Shown: positions 1-9,530 of the stretch, in pieces
Numbering within the stretch: the stretch's first letter is position 1
How the letters are laid out: every line of letters starts with the position of its first letter
Assembly: GCA_041738345.1 (NCBI GenBank)
Contig: JBGSPX010000009.1
Span: forward strand, 35,360 to 99,359
DNA from: Proteocatella sp041738345
Lineage (GTDB): Bacteria > Bacillota > Clostridia > Peptostreptococcales > Filifactoraceae
Length of the DNA: 64,000 nucleotides
Direction of reading: 5' to 3'
Notes under the pieces: model-generated
What the model was told of the DNA's origin: nothing
Seen by the model: only the letters and a program-made list of their open reading frames with translations
Databases searched by the model: none
Translations under genes and position numbers: made by a program

Positions 1-828
1 TACATCCTTAAGGCTTGTTTCTTGACGAAGGTTTACTTTGTAAGCCCCATTTCCAAAAAGCTCAAGTGAATCTTTTCCAAGCTGGGTATTTGGCATAAAT
101 CCGATTGCTAAAATTACCATATCAGTTTTGTACTCGCCCTTATCAGTAACTATTGATTCTACTTTTTTATCTCCTTTTATTTCTAGTACTTTTTGACCAA
201 ATTGAAGTTCAATATTATGGTCTTCTAGATTTTTTCTCATTAAATCTGTAAATTCGCTGTCATAGTATTTAGATAGACAAGTATCTGCAAAATCTATCAT
301 AGTAACTTTTTTATTACATCTTTCAAATGCTTCAGCAAGCTCTACTCCAATATATCCAGCGCCCACAACAGTTACATGCTTTATAGCAGGGTCTTCAAGT
401 CTTTTTATAGTTTGCTCAGCATCTTGATATAGTTTTACAAATTGAACATTTTCAAGGTCTTTTCCTGGAATGTTTGGAGATATTGGAAGTGAACCAGTAG
501 CTAGAATCAATTTATCATAACTTTCTTTAATCTCTTTTCCATTTTTATCTATTGCAAAGATTTCTTTATTTTTGAAATCAATATTTTTAATTTCAGTTTC
601 CATGTGAACCTTAGCACCTTTTTTCTCCATAGCTTCTTTTGATGAATAGAATAATCCCTCAGGACCATCGATTTGATTTCCTATCCAAAGTGCCATGCCA
701 CATCCTAAAAAGCTGATATTATTATTTCTGTCGAAAACTACTACTTCATTATTTTTGTAATTATCAAGTACAGTGTTTATTGCTGCTGTTCCAGCATGGT
801 TAGCTCCTACAAAAACTATTTTGCTCAT
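1..828 (-). CDS. NADH oxidase / CoA-disulfide-reductase family flavoprotein, C-terminus cut by window edge
   Basis: I translated this minus-strand reading frame by hand. It starts at the ATG at 828, behind a GGAGGCG ribosome binding site, and stays open for 276 codons to the window edge. The N-terminus is a Rossmann FAD-binding segment (SKIVFVGANHAGTAAIN). It is followed by the NISFLGCGMALWIG segment, whose cysteine near residue 42 is the redox-active Cys of water-forming NADH oxidases and CoA-disulfide reductases. These FAD enzymes oxidise NADH and reduce O2 to water or a disulfide; in an anaerobe this usually means oxygen protection. Family members are about 440-450 residues, so roughly the last 170 lie outside the window. 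Substrate (O2 or CoA-disulfide) cannot be decided from this part. Confidence 0.88.
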   Translation of the reverse strand, partial: MSKIVFVGANHAGTAAINTVLDNYKNNEVVVFDRNNNISFLGCGMALWIGNQIDGPEGLFYSSKEAMEKKGAKVHMETEIKNIDFKNKEIFAIDKNGKEIKESYDKLILATGSLPISPNIPGKDLENVQFVKLYQDAEQTIKRLEDPAIKHVTVVGAGYIGVELAEAFERCNKKVTMIDFADTCLSKYYDSEFTDLMRKNLEDHNIELQFGQKVLEIKGDKKVESIVTDKGEYKTDMVILAIGFMPNTQLGKDSLELFGNGAYKVNLRQETSLKDV

Positions 829-906
829 AATACGCCTCCGAAATTTAGGGATTTTTCCCAATTTATAATTTAATGTTAAATGAATATAATTAATACTTAA
901 TTTGTT

Positions 907-935
907 TTGACATTACTTTCTTAATAGTATTATAT
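907..935 (+). promoter_or_regulatory. possible promoter for the M20 peptidase gene
   Basis: A perfect TTGACA at 907-912 is followed after 17 bases by TTATAT at 930-935, about 150 bases before the peptidase start. The -35 is perfect but the -10 is imperfect, and the segment is AT-rich. It lies in a 260-base divergent gap shared with the NADH oxidase gene. No other clear element was seen in the gap. Confidence 0.35.
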
Positions 936-1088
936 ATCAATAAGATTGCAAAAGGTTACAAAAAAGTTACAATTGATAAAAATATAATTATTATAAAATT
1001 TATTAATGTAATATATCTAGTTTAAAAATATTGCAAATTGAGGTAAAATAAATATTAAAACTATAAACTTTAGTAGAAAGGTATGCGG

Positions 1089-2270
1089 ATGGATATAAAC
1101 GTAAATGAAATAAATATAGCAGTAGAAAATTTAAGAGAAGAAATTATAGCGCTTAGAAGGCAGCTTCATATGTATCCAGAACTTGGAAATGAAGAATTCA
1201 TAACTATAGAAACTATATGTCAATACTTGGAGAAATATAATATAGAATATAAATCAGGGAGTTCAGCTACGGGAGTAGTGGGCTTTATACGAGGGAAATC
1301 GTCTCAAAAAACAATTGCTCTTAGAGCGGACATTGATGCACTTCCGATAGAAGAAAAGACGAATACACCCTATAAAAGTGTCAATAAAGGCATTATGCAT
1401 GCTTGCGGGCATGATCTACATACTGCAATTTTGCTAGGAACTGCCAAAATATTAAGTGAAATGAGAGAAAGTTTAGATGGGAATGTAAAGCTTTTTTTCC
1501 AACCTGCAGAAGAAACTACAGGGGGCGCAAAACGCATGATAGATGAAGGCTGCATGGAAAATCCAACAGTGGAGCATGTGTTAGGAATACATGTAAATCC
1601 ACACTTCGAGGTGGGGAAAGTAGAGCTTAAATCGGGAAAGCTATATGCAGGTTCAGATATGTTTAAAATAATTGTAAGTGGGAAAGCTTCTCATGGAGCA
1701 AGTCCAGATAAGGGCGTAGATGCAATTCTTATTGCTGCCAATATAGTAATAGCGCTTCAAAGTATTATAAGCCGAAATATATCTCCTGTTGAATCGGCAG
1801 TAGTTACAATAGGGAGCATAAATGGGGGAGTTAAGGAAAATATAATAGCAGATAGGGTAGAATTAAGTGGAATAATAAGAACCTTAGATGAAGAAATGAG
1901 AAGCTTTACCAAAAATAAAATCAAGACTATTGTAGAGGGGATAGCTTCAGCTATGGGAGGCAGTGCAAGGCTTGAAATCACAGAGAGTTATCCGCCACTG
2001 ATAAATGATAAAGCGCTAACTCTAAAACTAAAAGAAAATATGATAAATATTATAGGCAGTGAAAATGTAATTGATAAGGAATTTCCAAATATGGGAGCGG
2101 AGGATTTCTCGTACTTTGCGAAAACTGTACCTTCATGTTTTTTTGAGATAGGCGTAAAGCAACCTAATATGGAAGCTATAGACCTTCACAATGAGTATTT
2201 TTATCCAGCAGAAGAAGCTATACTTGAAGGGATAAGACTTCAAGTAAGCAATGTACTTTCACTACTTTAA
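1089..2270 (+). CDS. M20 family amidohydrolase (HipO/N-acyl-amino-acid hydrolase type)
   Basis: A 393-residue metallopeptidase of the M20D amidohydrolase group, which releases acyl groups from N-acyl amino acids or hydrolyses related amides. It shows the family marks RRQLHMYPELGNEE near residues 23-36, RADIDALPIEE near 80-90, and the metal/cysteine motif MHACGHDLHTA near 103-113, followed by FQPAEETTGGAKRMIDEG. The length is normal for the family. An in-frame ATG at 1083 sits almost on top of the AGAAAGG ribosome binding site (ending 1081), so the ATG at 1089, seven bases downstream, is the better start. The gene stands alone and converges on sbcC. The exact substrate is not deducible. Confidence 0.85.
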   Translation: MDINVNEINIAVENLREEIIALRRQLHMYPELGNEEFITIETICQYLEKYNIEYKSGSSATGVVGFIRGKSSQKTIALRADIDALPIEEKTNTPYKSVNKGIMHACGHDLHTAILLGTAKILSEMRESLDGNVKLFFQPAEETTGGAKRMIDEGCMENPTVEHVLGIHVNPHFEVGKVELKSGKLYAGSDMFKIIVSGKASHGASPDKGVDAILIAANIVIALQSIISRNISPVESAVVTIGSINGGVKENIIADRVELSGIIRTLDEEMRSFTKNKIKTIVEGIASAMGGSARLEITESYPPLINDKALTLKLKENMINIIGSENVIDKEFPNMGAEDFSYFAKTVPSCFFEIGVKQPNMEAIDLHNEYFYPAEEAILEGIRLQVSNVLSLL

Positions 2271-2299
2271 ATAAAAGGGGCTGTCAAATTGGCAGCCCC
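2269..2299 (-). terminator. rho-independent terminator of the sbcC transcript
   Basis: A 7-bp GC-rich stem (GGGGCTG at 2277-2283 with CAGCCCC at 2293-2299) is followed on the minus strand by a T-rich tract (complement of 2269-2276). It sits just past the sbcC stop. There is no T-run on the plus side, so termination of the convergent peptidase transcript here would be weaker. Confidence 0.75.
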
Positions 2300-2306
2300 A
2301 GTTGTG

Positions 2307-5144
2307 TTAGTTTATCTTAAATTCAGCTCTACTTCCGCTACTAGTCATACTTACTTCAAGTTTAGCATCTATACGTTCCTTTAACTCAGGAACGTGAGAT
2401 ATTATTCCCACGACTCTTTGGTCATATTGAAGCTCTATTAGACATTCTATAGCCTTATCAAGGGATTCGGGGTCAAGCGTTCCAAATCCTTCATCAATAA
2501 ACATTGTATCAAGCTGTATGCCACCGGCATAGGATTGAACTACATCTGCAAGTCCTAGTGCCATTGAGAGTGAGGCTTTAAAAGCTTCTCCACCAGAAAG
2601 GGTTTTGACATCTCTTGATTTTCCGGTATAATTGTCAAAAACTTCTAGGTCAAGACCACTTTTTTTACGAGCATCAGATACTTCCTGTTTTCTTGAAAGT
2701 TCAAAACGCCCGGTAGTCATCTTAGAAAATCTAAGGTTGGCAGCATTTATTATATCTTCATAATAAGACGATAGAACATATCTTTCAAAACTCGTCTTTG
2801 CAGCATTTTCACCTTTTATTATATTTGCAAGATATCCAATCGTTCTAAATTCTTCCTCAAGCTTAGTGGTATTTTGGCTCAAAGCTTGAATTTCGCCTAT
2901 AATTCTTTGATTGTTTAAAATTTTAAATTCAAGGTTTTTAATTTCATTCTCTAGAGTTTGATATTCGTGCTTTTTCTGCGCTAAAATTTCTGATACTCGA
3001 ATTTCTTCAAAGTTTACAAGCATAGCTTCAAATTCAGTTTTAAGCGTAGCAGACTGAGCTTCGAGTTCAATAATTTCTGATTTGACTGCACTTTTTTGGC
3101 CTGATAAATTATCAAATCTAGTTTTTAGATTGTTGTGATTTTGTTCTGCTTTAGAAAGTGTTTCCTCGATTATTTTTATGGCTGATTTTATTTCTTTTTC
3201 CTGATTTTCAAGCTGCTCAAGCTTTTGGATTTCACCATCAAATTCAAGACTTATAGCGTTAAGTTTTTCTTTTATAGCAGAAGCGTCGATTTTTTTAAAC
3301 TCTAAGTTTTTTTGAGCTGAGTTTTCATTTTCCCTAAGCGTCACAAGCAACGCTTCAGCTTCTTTTTTTTGAGCTAATAACTTATCTTTTTGGACTATTA
3401 TTTTTGCATTTTCATCAAAAGATGCTTTAGTAAGCTTGCCTTTTTCGGTTATTTCAGTTTTCATTAAGCTTAACTTTTTATAAAAATCATCGATAGCTTC
3501 AAATTCATCTAGCTTTAAAATTTCTTTAAGCGAAGGCAAAATTAGATTTTCTTTTATAGAATCTGCATTTTGTTTTAAGGCTGTAAGTGATTGAAAACTA
3601 TGATCTCTAAGTTTTGTGAATTTGTCGAAATTAAGCTTAGCTTGTTTTACATCCTGTTCACTTATAGCTACAGTATCTAATTTTGCAGGGGATGGATGTT
3701 CTAAAGCACCACATACAGGGCAGGGACATCCATCATTAAGCGTAGCAGCCAAAATACCTGCTTTATTTTTTTTGAAATCATCATCTATAGTTTCAAAGTT
3801 TGTTTTAGCAGCTTTAAATTCAGCTTCGATTTTTTGGAAATGCTGTGCTTCTTCAGAATGTTTACATATAAGCTCTTTAAACTTGTCAGAATTAGTTATA
3901 AGTGAATTTATTTTGCTATAAAGTTCTCTTTGAGAGAGCAGTTCATTTTCAAGCTTCAAGTTTTCAAGGCTTAAATTGGTAATTTTATCTATATCTTCAG
4001 ATATGCTTTTTAGGGAACTTTCGGTTTCAGTATATTTTTTTTGAACCTCAAAAGATGTGTTTTCAAGGTTTTTTATTTCAGAATATAGCTGTTTCAAAAG
4101 GGTTTCTGTTTGCGAAAATTCTACAGTCTTTGCTTTTAGCCGTAAAAGTTTATCCAAATTTTTTGTAAGCTGTAACTTTTCGACTTCTCTTTTTTTCTGA
4201 GTTTGTAGCTCGATTTCTGAATCCTTTAGTATTATTATTAGATTTGTAATTTCTTTTGACAAATCTTCAAAATAAGTTTTACGCTTATTTAAAACTAAAA
4301 GGCTATTTTGATATTTTTCTTCTTTTACCAGAGTTTCTTTAAGGTTTTCTAACTCGCGATTAAGGACTTCAAGTTGTTTTTGAAGTTCAAGCTTATTACT
4401 TTCATCGGCTGAAGATATAAGCCCAAATTGCTTTAAGATAGCATCGTAATTTAATACTTGTGCAGAAAGAAGTTCTTTTGTAATTTCATCTTCGTAAATA
4501 AATCGCTGCACCGCATTGGCCTTATTTTTTTGGAAATCTCCAATTTGAGAACTCAAAATATTTGCTTTTTCTACAATTTGTTTTTGAATTTGCTCAAAGG
4601 TTTCTGTAGAAAATATTTTTCTAAAGATCAGTTCCTTTTCTTTGCTATCAGCATTTAAAAGTTTTTTAAACTCGCCTTGAGGAATCATTACAAGCTGTTT
4701 AAATTGGGCAGAATTTATACCTAAAATTTTTTCAACCTCGCTGCTGACATCATTATAGCCAGTAAGAACCTTATTGTCAGTGATACATTTCATCTCAGCG
4801 TAGGCAGATTTTTTAGTAATGCCATCGCCACGAAGTTTAGGTCTTTCATACTGAGGGCAGCGCTTTATATAGTATTCTTTATTTCTTATAGAAAACCAAA
4901 GCTCCACTTCAGTATCCGTATCTGGAGAGGCAAAGTCACTTCTTAAAGATTTTCCATCACGTTCGCTACCGCTGGCATTTCCATAAAGTGCAAAATTTAT
5001 AGCATCAAAAATAGTCGTTTTACCAGCGCCTGTATTACCTGATATTACAAACATATTTTTGCCGTTTAAATTGGTTTCAAAATCTAAAATCTGTTTATTA
5101 GCATAGGGGCCAAATGCTGATATTATAAGTTGTTGAAGTTTCAT
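2307..5144 (-). CDS. sbcC: exonuclease SbcC, SMC/Rad50-like ATPase subunit
   Basis: The large subunit of the SbcCD nuclease, which cleaves hairpins and processes double-strand ends. The protein has 945 residues: an N-terminal Walker A (GNTGAGKTT, about residue 36), a long glutamate/lysine-rich coiled coil, a central zinc hook CPVC (Cys 475 and 478), a second coiled-coil arm, the ABC signature LSGGEAF near residue 850, and Walker B (DTMFIDEGFGTLD) near 880. The layout matches the family and nothing is missing. The ATG overlaps the sbcD stop by one base (TAATG) behind an AGGAG site, so the two are translationally coupled. A terminator follows. Confidence 0.96.
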   Translation of the reverse strand: MKLQQLIISAFGPYANKQILDFETNLNGKNMFVISGNTGAGKTTIFDAINFALYGNASGSERDGKSLRSDFASPDTDTEVELWFSIRNKEYYIKRCPQYERPKLRGDGITKKSAYAEMKCITDNKVLTGYNDVSSEVEKILGINSAQFKQLVMIPQGEFKKLLNADSKEKELIFRKIFSTETFEQIQKQIVEKANILSSQIGDFQKNKANAVQRFIYEDEITKELLSAQVLNYDAILKQFGLISSADESNKLELQKQLEVLNRELENLKETLVKEEKYQNSLLVLNKRKTYFEDLSKEITNLIIILKDSEIELQTQKKREVEKLQLTKNLDKLLRLKAKTVEFSQTETLLKQLYSEIKNLENTSFEVQKKYTETESSLKSISEDIDKITNLSLENLKLENELLSQRELYSKINSLITNSDKFKELICKHSEEAQHFQKIEAEFKAAKTNFETIDDDFKKNKAGILAATLNDGCPCPVCGALEHPSPAKLDTVAISEQDVKQAKLNFDKFTKLRDHSFQSLTALKQNADSIKENLILPSLKEILKLDEFEAIDDFYKKLSLMKTEITEKGKLTKASFDENAKIIVQKDKLLAQKKEAEALLVTLRENENSAQKNLEFKKIDASAIKEKLNAISLEFDGEIQKLEQLENQEKEIKSAIKIIEETLSKAEQNHNNLKTRFDNLSGQKSAVKSEIIELEAQSATLKTEFEAMLVNFEEIRVSEILAQKKHEYQTLENEIKNLEFKILNNQRIIGEIQALSQNTTKLEEEFRTIGYLANIIKGENAAKTSFERYVLSSYYEDIINAANLRFSKMTTGRFELSRKQEVSDARKKSGLDLEVFDNYTGKSRDVKTLSGGEAFKASLSMALGLADVVQSYAGGIQLDTMFIDEGFGTLDPESLDKAIECLIELQYDQRVVGIISHVPELKERIDAKLEVSMTSSGSRAEFKIN

Positions 5145-6319
5145 TATAATTCACTCCTTTCAACTTTATCTATGATAGGCTTTATTATATCAAGCTCTGA
5201 ATCCGTACATTTTTCGCCAGTCATTTCCTCATAAAAACTTTCAAAGAGCGATAGCTTTGATTTTTGAGCTATGTTAGTGATTGAACGCTCGGTATTTTTG
5301 CTTATTACATAGCGCTCTTTTCTTACAAGCTCCATAGCATTTGGATAAACTGAACGAAGCTTAGCCATTGGGTCTAAAAGTTCGCCTTTATCGGTAATAA
5401 TAGCTTTTATATAATCATCTCTATTAGTATCAAATTCAGCAGATTTTATAATGTTTTCAAGCGTATCTTCTAGTATTCTAAAATTTCGTTTCAACTCAAA
5501 AGGAATAAAATCGATTTTTAGATTACCTTTTTCAAAAAGCTCAATTACAGTAATTCCTTTTTTTTGATGGGTTTCTGAAAATGAATATTTAATCAGAGAA
5601 CCACTATATCTTATTTTATCACTGCCTACTTTTTGAGGACCATGAAGATGTCCCAGTGCAGTATAATCAAAGCTATCAAAATTAGAAGCATTTATATGGT
5701 CTGCGCCTCCAATTGACAGTATTTTTTCAGATTCGCTTGTTTCAAGCTCAAATTCATCCTGACCAGACTCATTAATATACGTAATAAAGCCATGCGAAAT
5801 AGCTATATTACGCTGAGTTTTGTCTATTGATAAATCTATATTAGAAATGAGTTTTTCCATAGCATTATCAAAAGACTTTAGAGATTCATCTTCAAATAGT
5901 TCTTTTATAATTGCAGGTTCTGCAAAAGGGATGGGATAAAAATTTACAGGACCATGAATGTCCTGTAATGTGATTTTATCTATATTTTTTTGTAATACCC
6001 CTCTTATATAAAGCTGACTATCTTGAAGTAATATACTTGCAAAATCAATACGTTCACTACTGTCATGATTTCCAGAAATTGCAATTATAGGGGTATTTAA
6101 TTTTTTTATAATATTAAAAAACATTTGATTTAAAAGCTCTATAGCTTGTACTGGAGGTATTGCACGGTCATACAAGTCTCCAGCAAGAAGAACTATATCG
6201 GGTTTTTCATTTTCAATATGAGTGTAGAGCTGATTTAAAACATGGGCTTGATCTTCAAGCATAGAAAAATTGTTTACAATTTTTCCAAGGTGAAGGTCAC
6301 TGAGGTGAAATATTTTCAA
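5144..6319 (-). CDS. sbcD: exonuclease SbcD, metallophosphoesterase subunit
   Basis: The 391-residue nuclease partner of SbcC, related to Mre11. The five metal-binding phosphoesterase motifs are visible: LSDLHLGK at the N-terminus, LLAGDLYDRA, AISGNHDSS, the histidine in NIAISHGF, and ALGHLHGPQ. The predicted start is a TTG at 6319 because no in-frame ATG lies near it. An out-of-frame ATG is embedded in the ribosome-binding region (AAAGGATGTGGGGA). It sits 23 bases behind the purine permease gene on the same strand and overlaps sbcC by one base, so the three probably form one transcript. Confidence 0.95.
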   Translation of the reverse strand: MKIFHLSDLHLGKIVNNFSMLEDQAHVLNQLYTHIENEKPDIVLLAGDLYDRAIPPVQAIELLNQMFFNIIKKLNTPIIAISGNHDSSERIDFASILLQDSQLYIRGVLQKNIDKITLQDIHGPVNFYPIPFAEPAIIKELFEDESLKSFDNAMEKLISNIDLSIDKTQRNIAISHGFITYINESGQDEFELETSESEKILSIGGADHINASNFDSFDYTALGHLHGPQKVGSDKIRYSGSLIKYSFSETHQKKGITVIELFEKGNLKIDFIPFELKRNFRILEDTLENIIKSAEFDTNRDDYIKAIITDKGELLDPMAKLRSVYPNAMELVRKERYVISKNTERSITNIAQKSKLSLFESFYEEMTGEKCTDSELDIIKPIIDKVERSEL

Positions 6320-6342
6320 ATCCCCACATCCTTTCGATAATA

Positions 6343-7659
6343 TTAACTGTGATTCATAATTATATTAATTACAAATATTATTGCTAATACAAAAGTCACT
6401 TTGTGCACTTCTTTTATTCTTCCGGTAAACATCTTTAACAATACATAGAAAACTATACCAAATACTATTCCCTCTGAAATAGAGTAGGCAAATGGCATCA
6501 TAGTTATTGTAAGAAAAGCAGGAATAGCCTCTGTAAAGTCATCAAAGTCAATTTCTTTGATAGGGCTCATCATAAATAGTCCTACTATAACAAGTGCAGG
6601 TGCAGTTGCAGCACTTGGAACCATTAAAAATAGTGGTGATAAAAATAGAGCCAAGAAAAAGAAACCTGCAGAAGTAAGTGCTGTTAAGCCAGTTCTTCCG
6701 CCTTCTGCAACTCCAGAAGCAGATTCTACATAGGTGGTTACAGTAGAAGTTCCCATCAGAGCACCAAACGTAGTACCTATAGCATCTGCAAATAGGGCCT
6801 GTTTTACATTTGGAACTTTGCCATTTTCATCTAGCATATTAGCTTTTGTAGATACTCCTATAAGTGTTCCTACGGTATCAAATAAATCTACAAATAAGAA
6901 TGTAAATACTACTATAATCATATCTGTTGAAAGAATATGCTCAAATTCAAAAGCTAAAAAATTTGGATTTGTAGGAATGCTAAATAAAGATCCATCAGGA
7001 ATTATAGTTACGCCAAGAGGAATCCCAATTATTGTAGCTGAAATTATTCCGAAAAATATAGCACCAGTGACATTTTTAGCTAATAATATTCCTGTAATAA
7101 TAATACCACAAATAGCTACAAGTGCCGAGCCTTCTAAAAGATTTCCTAAACTTAAAAGTGTAGCACCAGTATTATTTATTATTCCAGCATTTGAAAATCC
7201 TATTATAGCTATAAAAAGACCTATACCTACAGAAATAGCTCTTTTTATATTATCGGGAATACAATCTATTATAGCTTCACGAACATTAAAAAAAGTAAGA
7301 AAAAGAAATATTATACCTTCTATAAATACTGCAGTTAGTGCAAATTGCCATGAATATCCCATTTTTACAACCACAGTATATGCAAAAAATGCATTAAGTC
7401 CCATTCCGGGCGCAAGTACAAATGGTAGGTTGGCAACGAATGCCATAAATAGAGTAGCGACTACAGCAGATATTGCAGTTGCAGTAAATACAGCGCCTGG
7501 ATCCATTCCTGCATCAGCTAAAACAAGGGGATTAACGACAAGGATATAAGCCATAGTCATAAATGTAGTTAGGCCGGCAAAAAATTCTGTTTTCACATTA
7601 GTGTTGTGTGCTTTTAATTTAAATGTTTTTTCTAAAAAACTTGTATTATTCGTAGACAT
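6343..7659 (-). CDS. NCS2-type guanine/hypoxanthine permease (AzgA/PbuG-like)
   Basis: A 438-residue integral membrane transporter of the AzgA-type nucleobase:cation symporters. It opens with KTEFFAGLTTFMTMAYIL, a hallmark of the family, followed by NPLVLADAGMDPGA and many hydrophobic helices (about a dozen expected). It also has the substrate-region segments LFVDLFDTVGTLIG and STVTTYVESASGVAEGGRTG. The start has a clear GGAGGAAAG site. It would import guanine, hypoxanthine or adenine for salvage. The leader between 7660 and about 7800 shows no purine-riboswitch core that I can recognise. Substrate preference among purines is open. Confidence 0.9.
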   Translation of the reverse strand: MSTNNTSFLEKTFKLKAHNTNVKTEFFAGLTTFMTMAYILVVNPLVLADAGMDPGAVFTATAISAVVATLFMAFVANLPFVLAPGMGLNAFFAYTVVVKMGYSWQFALTAVFIEGIIFLFLTFFNVREAIIDCIPDNIKRAISVGIGLFIAIIGFSNAGIINNTGATLLSLGNLLEGSALVAICGIIITGILLAKNVTGAIFFGIISATIIGIPLGVTIIPDGSLFSIPTNPNFLAFEFEHILSTDMIIVVFTFLFVDLFDTVGTLIGVSTKANMLDENGKVPNVKQALFADAIGTTFGALMGTSTVTTYVESASGVAEGGRTGLTALTSAGFFFLALFLSPLFLMVPSAATAPALVIVGLFMMSPIKEIDFDDFTEAIPAFLTITMMPFAYSISEGIVFGIVFYVLLKMFTGRIKEVHKVTFVLAIIFVINIIMNHS

Positions 7660-7836
7660 TAAAACTTTCCTCCATTAAGTTCAAATAAATTAGTTCTTTT
7701 AAATTGTACCATTTAAATTATAAAAAATCTAGAATAATAATCCGAAAAAAACGAAAAATGTTCAAAAAGAATAGAACTATAAATTACGTTTAATATAAAT
7801 ATATCACTTTAGATATGAGAAAAATTTTCTTAAACT

Positions 7837-7865
7837 TTGTAATTATCCGTTTTTTGAGATATAAT
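7837..7865 (+). promoter_or_regulatory. sigma-A-type promoter of the 8022 gene
   Basis: TTGTAA at 7837-7842 and a perfect TATAAT at 7860-7865 are separated by 17 bases. The transcript would have a leader of about 150 bases before the gene at 8022, in which I see no known riboswitch. Confidence 0.55.
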
Positions 7866-8021
7866 AGAATATAACTAAATAATATCAAATTTATAATCTC
7901 GTCTTTATAATGATTCAGATAGTATGTAAAACTATCTAACTTGAGCGGACTTTTAAAATGATAGATATTTGATGTGGAAAAGAATAATGTTTTTAGGATT
8001 AGATATCTGGAGGGTATTGTC

Positions 8022-8795
8022 ATGAATTTATTGAATCAAAGTGTAACAAATAATGTGTATGGACAAGGGACAGTGACGGCACAGGACAAAAATTATATAT
8101 ATGTATCTTTTGAAGTGGGTGAGAAAAAATTTAAATATCCAGAAGCGTTTGATGGATTTTTAAAGCTAAAAGATGAAGTTATGCAAGAACTTGTGAATGC
8201 TCATATGACTCAATTAAAACTTAAAACTCAAGTTATAAAAAAACAAGAAGAGAATGAAAAACAAGAAAAACTTGAAAAAAACAAAAGAAACAGTAAATCT
8301 AAAAGCAATGTAAGTACATGTGTAAATATAGCTTTTAAATTTGAAGAATATAATTATGAAGCGTTAGATATGGATAAATTGAAAATAGGTTTGGTAAAAA
8401 CTGGGAAAAATAAAGATAAACCTATAAAGCTAAGTAGAATTCAAAATGGAGGATTGTGCGTGTTGACTACAAATAATCCGGAAATGCCAGAAAGTGAAAG
8501 ATGTGTTTTTGGTGCATTTTTAATAGATGGTTGCAATAAAACTAAGAATAGTGATGAAGGTTTTTTATTTGCTAATCCTAATTATAAAATAAAGCTTTCA
8601 GAAGACGAATCGAAGCAAATAAAATTTTGGGGAGAAGAAATACCTCAAAAAATAACTTGGAGCTCAGGTCTGCATAGATATTTTGAAAATGAAGATGCTA
8701 TAAAGTTGTTGCAACAAATAGTTATGATAAAAAAAGGCACTGAAGAAGAGCTTTTGGCAGAAAATATATATACTCATTTTTGTGAGACTATTTAA
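8022..8795 (+). CDS. conserved hypothetical protein with N-terminal beta-rich GQG...VSF...KKF domain
   Basis: I do not recognise a named family. The 257-residue protein begins with a small domain (VYGQGTVTAQDKNYIYVSF then EKKFKYPEAFDGFL) of a kind I recall at the ends of various Firmicutes proteins, suggestive of a small beta-barrel. A lysine/glutamate-rich linker (about 75-95) follows. The second half contains an acidic, aromatic-rich part (NPEMPESERCVFGAFLIDG, WSSGLHRYF). There is no signal peptide or membrane segment. The start is chosen at ATG 8022 because GGAGGG lies seven bases upstream; the frame is open further upstream to 7974 but without a site. It is probably monocistronic, flanked by its own promoter and terminator. 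Confidence 0.75.
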   Translation: MNLLNQSVTNNVYGQGTVTAQDKNYIYVSFEVGEKKFKYPEAFDGFLKLKDEVMQELVNAHMTQLKLKTQVIKKQEENEKQEKLEKNKRNSKSKSNVSTCVNIAFKFEEYNYEALDMDKLKIGLVKTGKNKDKPIKLSRIQNGGLCVLTTNNPEMPESERCVFGAFLIDGCNKTKNSDEGFLFANPNYKIKLSEDESKQIKFWGEEIPQKITWSSGLHRYFENEDAIKLLQQIVMIKKGTEEELLAENIYTHFCETI

Positions 8796-8812
8796 AAAAT
8801 AGACATTTATAG

Positions 8813-8875
8813 AAATCTTAGATTATTTACCATTTACAAAAATGTAAGGTATAAAATAATTTGAGATTTTTTTTA
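8813..8875 (+). terminator. rho-independent terminator with long two-part stem
   Basis: The outer arms 8813-8827 and about 8856-8870 pair with a few wobbles or mismatches. An inner hairpin (TACC.TTTAC with GTAA.GGTA) fills the loop, and a T-run follows at 8867-8874. Its outer stem sequence is almost the same as that of the terminator at 63911. Confidence 0.6.
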
Positions 8876-8981
8876 TTGTCTAATTTTGTGAAGTTTAAAT
8901 AATTTGTTAAAAATAGAACCATTAAGGGTATGATTAATTTAATATGAGATAATTTGAATTTTAATTAGAAAGGAGTTTTTT

Positions 8982-9503
8982 ATGGGGATAAATATAGTTT
9001 TGGGAGACATTACAAAATCAAAAGCAGAAGCTATAGTAAATGCTGCTAATACAACGCTTCTTGGAGGAGGAGGTGTAGATGGAGCTATACATAAAGCAGC
9101 AGGAGCAAGACTTCTAGAAGAATGTAAAACACTAAATGGATGTAAAACTGGAGAGGCAAAAATAACCAAAGGATATAATTTAAATGCAAAGTACATAATT
9201 CATACAGCTGGACCGATATGGCGAGGCGGTGGAAATCATGAGACAGAGCTACTTGAAGCTTGCTATAGAAATTCGCTTGAACTCGCAAATCAGTACGGAA
9301 TAAATCATATTGCATTCCCATCAATAAGTACAGGGGTATATGCTTTTCCGGTAGAACTTGCTTCTAAGATAGCAATAAGGACGATAATTAGATATATGGG
9401 AGATAAGCAGATAGACATAGTTTGTTTTGATGAAAAAACTATGGAAAAGTATAAGCTTGCAATGAGTGAATTTAATCCAAGTAAAACTATGTTTATGAGT
9501 TAA
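8982..9503 (+). CDS. O-acetyl-ADP-ribose deacetylase (macrodomain, YmdB-like)
   Basis: A 173-residue single macrodomain protein. The N-terminus has the ADP-ribose-binding signature GDITKSKAEAIVNAANTTL followed by the glycine loop GGGGVDGAIHKAAG. Later come YIIHTAGPIW and the phosphate loop SISTGVYAFPVELA. Such enzymes hydrolyse O-acetyl-ADP-ribose, and some remove ADP-ribose from proteins or RNA. The length and motifs are those of the stand-alone bacterial type. The start has a clean AAAGGAG site. The oxidoreductase gene follows 27 bases later and may be co-transcribed. A weak TTGTTA...TATGAT pair at 8904-8934 could be its promoter. Confidence 0.9.
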   Translation: MGINIVLGDITKSKAEAIVNAANTTLLGGGGVDGAIHKAAGARLLEECKTLNGCKTGEAKITKGYNLNAKYIIHTAGPIWRGGGNHETELLEACYRNSLELANQYGINHIAFPSISTGVYAFPVELASKIAIRTIIRYMGDKQIDIVCFDEKTMEKYKLAMSEFNPSKTMFMS

Positions 9504-9530
9504 AAACTTTATATAAAAGTAGGAGGGAAT

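Noticed and set aside
3616..3921. Plus-strand frame of about 100 codons opposite sbcC
   Set aside because: Antisense to the zinc-hook region of a conserved gene; no ribosome site and no domain.
6734..7549. Long plus-strand frame opposite the purine permease gene
   Set aside because: It is antisense to a full, motif-rich transporter, has no ribosome binding site, and its composition (Ile/Pro/Ala rich) is that expected for the complement of membrane-protein codons.
7660..7790. Purine riboswitch in the leader of the purine permease
   Set aside because: I looked for the purine-aptamer core on the minus strand and found no matching loops or three-way junction.
7790..8023. Minus-strand 77-codon frame before the 8022 gene
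   Set aside because: It covers the likely promoter and leader of the 8022 gene, has no ribosome site and is low-complexity hydrophobic or basic sequence.
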